This document shows positions 56,843-61,651 of a stretch of DNA of 61,651 nucleotides, in pieces. Source of the DNA: Bacillus sp. FJAT-25509 (lineage in GTDB: Bacteria; Bacillota; Bacilli; Bacillales; Bacillaceae_G); NCBI RefSeq assembly GCF_001420605.1, contig NZ_LJIZ01000012.1:111988-173638 (forward strand). The letters run 5' to 3'. The first letter of the stretch is position 1. Each line of letters begins with the position of its first letter. The translations under genes were made by a program, and so were the position numbers. The notes under the pieces were generated by a model. The model ran no database searches. It was given only the letters and a program-made list of their open reading frames with translations, and was not told the DNA's origin.

Positions 56843-56878
56843 ATAATTATTTAATATTTAAAAATATTAAATAATTAT
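56843..56878. promoter_or_regulatory. Perfect 17+17 bp AT-only palindrome before the protease gene
   Basis: ATAATTATTTAATATTT (56843-56859), centre AA, then its exact reverse complement (56862-56878). It lies about 40 bp upstream of the protease RBS, so it is either a regulator site or a 5' hairpin in the mRNA. It does not match a regulator motif I can name with confidence. Confidence 0.6.
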
Positions 56879-57430
56879 ATCTGTGACTTAATAATACGTT
56901 AAAAAGTAATGAAGCTACATTGGGGGAATTTGCAGAAAATTGTAGTTAAACGACGAACAAATACAATAGTATTTAATTGAAAATTATCATATTTTATCAT
57001 TTTCCCTTCGAAACTAGTCTTTTTACCCCGTTTTTTCAACCTAAAAGACCTAAAAATTCAGTTATATTGACTTTTTGGTAAATTAATATCAAAATAGTCA
57101 AATTTGGGGGAATTCTCACTTTTTTATTAAAATCTTGATTATGTATTTCTATATTCCATTATTTTCATTAATAAAATTTACTTTTTATTATTAATTTTTC
57201 GACATTTTTTCAATCTACATGCTAGTTGATTTAATCTAATTCAATAAAAACGGAAGGAGTTTAAAAAAATATAAACCTCTTAAAACCCAGGTATATCCGT
57301 GTTACTGTTGTATCTATGTTCGAAATACTGAATGCTCTACTCCGATAGGTTTCGAATGTTCCTTTGCTCTTCATCCCCTTCTAAGTAGCGTTTTATGGCA
57401 ATTAATTTCTTCTCTATTGTAAATTTAGTT

Positions 57431-57487
57431 ATAAAAATGCACCTCTAAATATTAGACGGTGTCTAACATTTAGAGGTGCATTTTTAT
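57431..57487 (-). terminator. Strong hairpin terminator of the germinant receptor operon
   Basis: Two 27-base arms with one mismatch (57431-57457 and 57461-57487) around GGT, e.g. GCACCTCTAAAT / ATTTAGAGGTGC. T-rich ends on both strands. It lies 60 bp after the GerC-type stop. Confidence 0.8.
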
Positions 57488-57547
57488 AGGTTTTACTATT
57501 TATGTGTGCTTTTTTTGTAATCCAGATTACCAGAAGATAGGGGCATT

Positions 57548-58666
57548 TTACATTCGATCAACATTCAAGATGTGAACCTTGAAATGTGGTTTGATGTTCA
57601 TTTCAGGATAGTCCTTTTCCCAATTTAAATTTTTCCAAATTTTAGGGTGAAACGCCTTTATCCTTTCACCGATCCCAAGCAAATCACAATTCGCTTTTTG
57701 CATGATTTGAATTGTCTCTAACGCTTTTTTGTCTAATTGTTTACCTAGTTCTTTTTCGGTTTTATTCACATATTTTGCATTAAGTTGGTGATATGATTTT
57801 CCTAATTTGATGACAACGATGTCGATGTTAACATTGAGATTCACTTTTGGTGGTCTTTTTGATTGCGGTATCACACGAATCGTTGAAGTACCTTTTTTTA
57901 ATGAAAAGCTGTAACTTCGATAATCGTTCTTTTCTTCGCTAACTTTCTCTAATTTACCACTATATCGTTGTCTTCCTTTTTCTTTCCCGGTAATTAACAT
58001 CATCATACGCAATTGTTCTTTATTAAGTTCTACATCTGTATTCTTCCCGTGGCTAATTAATAGCCCACCTTCTAATTCTGTACCTTTCTCATTTTGTTTC
58101 ACAATTGGAATCGCAAGATTTGATAATTCGTATTCTTTTGATTCTAATAATTGCATCATCGTCACACTATTAATGATATTATTTTTATCTAACGCCGAGT
58201 TAAACCTAACAAAATTACCAGCGAATTTTCCATTCTGTTTTGGAGTTGTCTTTAAAAAAGTTCCTAAGTCCCCTTTGAATATTACAACCGGTGAGTTAAT
58301 AGACGTATACGGTGCATGTAATAAAAAATTAAGTTGTAAAATTGGTTCGTGTTTCACAAAAGATTCACTCATCAAATAAATCCCTGTGTTGATCCCTAAA
58401 AAAGGCGCTTGATCGATATACTGCCCTTGACTAACGGCTTCAATAACATTAGGTCCTTTTAAAACAACCGTCTCAGAAAGTGGTTCACCTGAACCCGGAC
58501 CAGTACTTTTTATGTTGGTGATGACATAATCTAATTCGACTTCACGATTCTTTTCATTCCAATTGAGTCCTGCTATATCGACAAATTGTAAATTTCTTAA
58601 AGGTAAGCGATCCCAACAGCCTGTTAAAAGTGGCAACAATAAAAGTAAAATGGCAACTTTTCTCAT
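57548..58666 (-). CDS. Ger(x)C family germinant receptor lipoprotein
   Basis: 372 residues. Lipobox LLPLLTGC gives Cys17 as lipid anchor, followed by WDRLPLRNLQFVDIAGLNW, the usual GerC opening. It forms the third part of the inner-membrane germinant receptor, facing outwards. The ATG overlaps the gerB-type stop by four bases. Confidence 0.93.
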   Translation of the reverse strand: MRKVAILLLLLPLLTGCWDRLPLRNLQFVDIAGLNWNEKNREVELDYVITNIKSTGPGSGEPLSETVVLKGPNVIEAVSQGQYIDQAPFLGINTGIYLMSESFVKHEPILQLNFLLHAPYTSINSPVVIFKGDLGTFLKTTPKQNGKFAGNFVRFNSALDKNNIINSVTMMQLLESKEYELSNLAIPIVKQNEKGTELEGGLLISHGKNTDVELNKEQLRMMMLITGKEKGRQRYSGKLEKVSEEKNDYRSYSFSLKKGTSTIRVIPQSKRPPKVNLNVNIDIVVIKLGKSYHQLNAKYVNKTEKELGKQLDKKALETIQIMQKANCDLLGIGERIKAFHPKIWKNLNWEKDYPEMNIKPHFKVHILNVDRM

Positions 58667-59760
58667 ACTTTTGCCACCTTTTCACGTAGAATCGAACCAA
58701 GTAAAAGAAATGTTGGTATCACGACAATCATGATGAAAGAAAGTACATTGTGAACATCTGAATAACGAAACATTCGTTGTCGATCAGCGCAAAAACAAGC
58801 AATGACAAAGCCAAAAACGCCAATCACCCAAACCAATAAAGAATGACGATTGATTTCTTTTTTTCGTATACTTGCGACATACCGTGCGGATAAAAACAAA
58901 TACATATAGACGGTTGCTGTTATGACAGATATCCAAGTTGTGATAAAGACGATATCTAAACTCTGCACGACAGGCCATCTAAATTTACGAAGGATGAACA
59001 CCATCGGTTCTGTGATGGTATCCAATTGGCTTTCGCTAAAATTATAGATGACGATGACGCTTATCAACACATAAAATAATGTCGTAATTCCGTTTGCTAT
59101 TGACATCGCAAATAAAATCTCAATCTTTTTTTTGCACTGGACAAATGGAAAAACGTATAGAAGTAATTCGAATCCAGTATACGCCCAAAATGTTGGAATC
59201 GAGTCCTTTAAGACTGACACGATTCCATGTGTGCCAATCGGTAAGAAATGAAGCCAATTCCCTTTACCCATGCCACTTATGATGATAATCACCGCACAAA
59301 TAACAACCAATGTAAGGACGGATTGTGAGACAGTCGAAATACTTCTTAAAGAAGATGATGCAGTATAGGCTGACATCAGAAACAAAAAACCGACAATTAC
59401 AATCCAAGGTGTTTCATACAAAACCCACCGATGAAGGATATCTGCATAAGAAATTACAACAATGATACAATTCTGCGCGCAAAATAAGGCAAACAAAAAA
59501 TTTAACATGACACCAATTGGTCTTCCAACAATCTGATAGAGATACTGCTGAAATGTTAATGTAGGATAACGCTTACCAAGTCCATAAATAACAAATATCA
59601 CTACTTGTGAGAACATACCTCCAACCAAAACAGACATCCACGCATCATGTCCTGTATGGCGAGATTCTGCGTATGGGATCGACAAAACGTGTGCACCAAT
59701 TTGTGTTGTAATCACAAGACATATCAGTTGGTTAATTGAAATCTTTTTTAGATGGATCAT
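58663..59760 (-). CDS. GerB-type spore germination permease
   Basis: 365 residues from ATG 59760 (AAAGGGG 9 bases before, overlapping the gerA stop); a TTG at 59766 would be too close. About ten membrane helices of the amino acid/polyamine/organocation (APC) fold, beginning INQLICLVITTQIGAHVLSIPY. It is the B subunit that is thought to bind the germinant. Confidence 0.93.
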   Translation of the reverse strand: MIHLKKISINQLICLVITTQIGAHVLSIPYAESRHTGHDAWMSVLVGGMFSQVVIFVIYGLGKRYPTLTFQQYLYQIVGRPIGVMLNFLFALFCAQNCIIVVISYADILHRWVLYETPWIVIVGFLFLMSAYTASSSLRSISTVSQSVLTLVVICAVIIIISGMGKGNWLHFLPIGTHGIVSVLKDSIPTFWAYTGFELLLYVFPFVQCKKKIEILFAMSIANGITTLFYVLISVIVIYNFSESQLDTITEPMVFILRKFRWPVVQSLDIVFITTWISVITATVYMYLFLSARYVASIRKKEINRHSLLVWVIGVFGFVIACFCADRQRMFRYSDVHNVLSFIMIVVIPTFLLLGSILREKVAKV

Positions 59761-59766
59761 CGTCAA

Positions 59767-61197
59767 CTACCCCTTTGGATCATTTAGTCTCGTCAGATCT
59801 TTTGCGACACTTTCTATTGGCCGTTTTTTTAGACGTTTGATTGGTGCTCTAAATAAGGTATCTTTTATCGCATCTTTGGTAAACCACGCATAAAAATAAG
59901 GAATACCAATCGTGTTAATCCGAGCTAAATGTGTTAATAACAAAAAGAAGCTAATCTCTAACCCGATTAATCCAAAAATAGACGCCATCACTAAGAAAGG
60001 GTAAGTCATGATTCGTGCGACATTACTCATTTCGTATGAAGGAATAATAAAGGAAGATACACCCGTGAGAGCAGTAACAACTACCATCATATTTGAAATC
60101 AGATTCGTTTGAACAACGACTGTACCAATAACAATTCCACCAACTACTCCAATTGTTTGACCAATTGGACCTGGTAGTCGAATGGCTGATTCGCGTAAGA
60201 TTTCAAGCGTAACAAGCATGATTATCGCTTCTAAAATCGGAGGTAAAGCAACCAATTGCATTGAATTCTTAAGTGTTAAGGCAATTTCAAATGGAATAAT
60301 TCGTGGATCAAATGTTACGAGCGCTACATACAATCCTGGTAATGAAACGGCAAAGATGAAACAAATAATCCGAAGGAAACGAAACATACTACCGACGATC
60401 CAACCAACTTGATAATCATCTGGTGTTTGAAAAAAGGACCAAAATGAAACCGGTAGTATAACACTTTGAGGCGACCCATCTGTTAAAATAGCCATTTTCC
60501 CATCCATTAGATAAGAACGGATACGGTCTGACCGTTCAGAAATGAGAAATTTCGGAAATAGTGAAAATTTATCATCTGTTATTAATTCCTCTATAAAACC
60601 AGGTGACTCGACATAATCGATATCGATACTTTCGATTTTTTTCTCCAATTCCATTAAGACGACTTCGTTTGCCAAAGAATGCAGGTATAAAATGGCTACT
60701 TTTGTACTTGAACGACGCCCAAGTGAGTAACTCTTCACGATAAAATCTGGTGTTTCAACTAATTTGCGCAACATGTTTATATTTGTATCGATATTTTCGT
60801 TTAGTGCCTTATAAGAACCGCGTAACACACGTTCATTCATCGGAATGGAAATCGAACGATCATTTGTTTTTTCAGTGTCTAATAGATAACAAATGGTTTC
60901 TCCATTTCTTTGAACCACTGTTTTTCCTGCGACTAGTGCTTTTGATACTTCTGATAACCATTCAGTTTCTTGATATTTTAGAATAGTGACCGCTTCACGA
61001 ACACTCGTGTGTTGGTTATGAAGCAACGGGCGGATAATGTGTTCTTGCACGATACTTGTATCAACCATCGTATCAAAGTAGTAAAGACGGTACCATTGTT
61101 CACCAACTCGAACATCACTTGTTTTAAAATCGGAGGTATCGCATAACATCTCTCTGAGTTTTTTTTCGTTTAAATCTAGAAAAGATTCCGTTTTCAT
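59767..61197 (-). CDS. GerA-type spore germination protein
   Basis: 476 residues from ATG 61197 (TTGGAGG before it); an in-frame TTG-region start at 61215 is inside the ribosome site. A soluble N-terminal part (1-240) with the Ger motif SDRIRSYLMDGKMAILTDGSP, then four to five C-terminal membrane helices with ALPPILEAIIMLVTLEILRESAIRLPGPIGQTIGVVGGIVIG, the hallmark of GerA. First gene of the three-gene receptor operon, which senses an unknown nutrient germinant. Confidence 0.94.
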   Translation of the reverse strand: MKTESFLDLNEKKLREMLCDTSDFKTSDVRVGEQWYRLYYFDTMVDTSIVQEHIIRPLLHNQHTSVREAVTILKYQETEWLSEVSKALVAGKTVVQRNGETICYLLDTEKTNDRSISIPMNERVLRGSYKALNENIDTNINMLRKLVETPDFIVKSYSLGRRSSTKVAILYLHSLANEVVLMELEKKIESIDIDYVESPGFIEELITDDKFSLFPKFLISERSDRIRSYLMDGKMAILTDGSPQSVILPVSFWSFFQTPDDYQVGWIVGSMFRFLRIICFIFAVSLPGLYVALVTFDPRIIPFEIALTLKNSMQLVALPPILEAIIMLVTLEILRESAIRLPGPIGQTIGVVGGIVIGTVVVQTNLISNMMVVVTALTGVSSFIIPSYEMSNVARIMTYPFLVMASIFGLIGLEISFFLLLTHLARINTIGIPYFYAWFTKDAIKDTLFRAPIKRLKKRPIESVAKDLTRLNDPKG

Positions 61198-61361
61198 GAA
61201 GAACCTCCAATTCAAAAGTTATGTTTATTTTTCCATTTCTTTTGTTTTCCTTACTAAGTAATGAATGTTAATTTTGGATTAAAATACCAAATGTTTGTAT
61301 TGATGTTCTATTTATAACAAATCTTAACTGGGGAAGTTGATGAAACAACAATAAAGATACA

Positions 61362-61408
61362 AAAAGGAACGAAATAGCAAAAACACTGTTGCTTTTCGTT
61401 CCTTTTTA
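61362..61408. terminator. Hairpin upstream of gerA
   Basis: AAAAAGGAACGAAA and TTTTCGTTCCTTTTT arms around an inner CAAAAACACTGTTG. It can end transcription in either direction between ssrA and the ger operon. Confidence 0.65.
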
Positions 61409-61422
61409 TCAATTTTAACCAG

Positions 61423-61462
61423 AATCCTCCCACTTCAACACGTAGTGTGAGTGGGGGATTCT
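61423..61462. mobile_element. IS200/IS605-like hairpin remnant (candidate)
   Basis: GAATCCTCCCACT (61423-61435) pairs with AGTGGGGGATTC (61451-61462), with an inner ACAC-GTA-GTGT stem. This bulged G/C-rich hairpin recalls the ends of IS200/IS605 elements in Bacillaceae. No tnpA or tnpB ORF is present, so at most a solo end remains. Confidence 0.3.
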
Positions 61463-61508
61463 TTCATTAACTTGGCAAAGTTATTGAATGCAGTTACTCC
61501 TAAATAGA

Positions 61509-61552
61509 AAAACCTCTTAAAACATTGATAAATCAAAGTTTTAAGAGGTTTT
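61509..61552 (-). terminator. Nested palindrome, probable second terminator after ssrA
   Basis: AAAACCTCTTAAAAC and GTTTTAAGAGGTTTT are perfect 15-bp arms, and the centre contains a further TTGAT-AA-ATCAA pairing. TTTTTC follows on the minus strand. Confidence 0.6.
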
Positions 61553-61573
61553 CGCATTAATATTTTTAAGCAT

Positions 61574-61604
61574 AAAAAAACCACCAAACAGTATGTATTG
61601 GTGG
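61574..61604 (-). terminator. Terminator of ssrA
   Basis: CCACCA (61581-61586) and TGGTGG (61599-61604) arms with T7 on the minus strand (61580-61574). The stem overlaps the CCA end of tmRNA. Confidence 0.8.
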
Positions 61605-61651
61605 AGACGGTGGGAGTCGAACCCACGTCCAAGAATATCGGCACTTAAGCT
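61599..61651 (-). ncRNA. ssrA: tmRNA 3' end, 5' part outside window
   Basis: On the minus strand the last 53 bases read as a tmRNA acceptor half: a TTCGACTCCCACC T-loop (GGGTTCGACTCCC), then GTCTCCACCA with an encoded CCA at 61599. The D-loop/pseudoknot part and tag reading frame lie beyond the right edge. tmRNA rescues stalled ribosomes. Its 3' end is also a usual integration site, but no duplicate of this end is seen in the window. Confidence 0.9.

Larger units (their letters stand above)
56815..57547. other. Intergenic region upstream of the giant protease
   Basis: 730 bases, very AT-rich, no convincing ORF. It holds the 36-bp palindrome at 56843-56878 and the strong hairpin at 57431-57487. 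GGAAGGAG at 57251-57258 looks like a ribosome site but no ORF follows. Confidence 0.55.

Noticed and set aside
57273-57286. 14-mer AAACCTCTTAAAAC shared with 61510-61523
   Set aside because: Exact match but short and A/T-rich; flanks do not align, so a shared repeat cannot be supported.
61198-61330. Sigma-G promoter upstream of the ger operon
   Set aside because: A TGGTAT/CATTACT-like pair is visible on the minus strand, but the spacing (about 20) and matches are too poor to report as a feature.
61435-61644. 69-codon minus-strand ORF next to ssrA
   Set aside because: It runs through tmRNA, its terminator and the hairpins, so it is not coding.

Overview
The window comes from an AT-rich, endospore-forming Gram-positive bacterium of the Bacillaceae. 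Supporting signs are GGAGG-type ribosome binding sites, frequent TTG/GTG starts, spore genes (cotJABC and a gerA-gerB-gerC type germinant receptor operon), an MhqR-type operator and many genes whose closest relatives I know from Bacillus subtilis (ycnJ, ycnI, yhgD, yhgE, a ywr-like cluster, cydABDC). I cannot fix the species from sequence alone. I see no prophage, CRISPR array or intact insertion sequence.

Layout. 1-6445 is the 5' part of a giant secreted, modular PHP-type metallohydrolase (minus strand, cut by the window edge). Divergent from it, 6713-10817 is a four-gene membrane operon (HupE/UreJ protein with an EF-hand-like loop, a COG0701-type permease, a TIGR03943 protein and an unrecognised membrane protein) followed by the copper genes ycnJ and ycnI, so 6.7-13.5 kb looks like a metal-handling island. 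13.9-16.6 kb holds cotJABC behind a flavin amine oxidase. 16.8-17.7 kb is a ring-cleaving dioxygenase with a perfect MhqR-type palindrome. 17.9-23.8 kb is cydABDC (cytochrome bd and its ABC exporter), preceded by a Rex-like site and a three-copy 11-bp direct repeat. 24.5-28.5 kb is accessory in character: a secreted CAP protein with a Pro-rich repeat, an AtxA/Mga-like regulator, an unrecognised protein and a tiny ORF.

28.6-37.3 kb is a peptide/gamma-glutamyl cluster: an Lrp-type regulator, a complete five-component peptide ABC importer, a cytoplasmic-type gamma-glutamyltransferase and a two-gene CHR transporter. Gene overlaps suggest one transcript for importer, GGT and CHR genes. 37.6-40.5 kb is yhgD-yhgE with a well-formed sigma-A promoter sandwiched between two inverted repeats. 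40.8-42.3 kb is an AGCS amino acid symporter. 42.4-43.4 kb has a VanZ-like protein and a small secreted protein. 43.7-46.8 kb is an SDR-DHA2 efflux pair divergent from a TetR regulator. 47.2-48.4 kb is an RNPP-like (NprR/PlcR type) regulator without an evident peptide gene. 48.7-56.8 kb is a 2709-residue subtilisin-like surface protease with dockerin-like, DUF1533-like and InlB-like repeats. 57.5-61.2 kb is a germinant receptor operon, and the window ends inside ssrA (tmRNA, minus strand).

The most interesting non-coding signals are a Pho-box-like 11-bp array (6610-6659), a 114-bp GC-rich palindromic repeat (10821-10934), a six-unit 21-bp periodic array (13529-13641), the cyd 11-bp triple repeat beside a Rex-like site (23966-24013), the operator-flanked yhgD promoter (40602-40685), a 17+17 bp perfect palindrome before the giant protease (56843-56878) and a stack of hairpins between ssrA and the ger operon. 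All functional readings of these are inference from sequence only.
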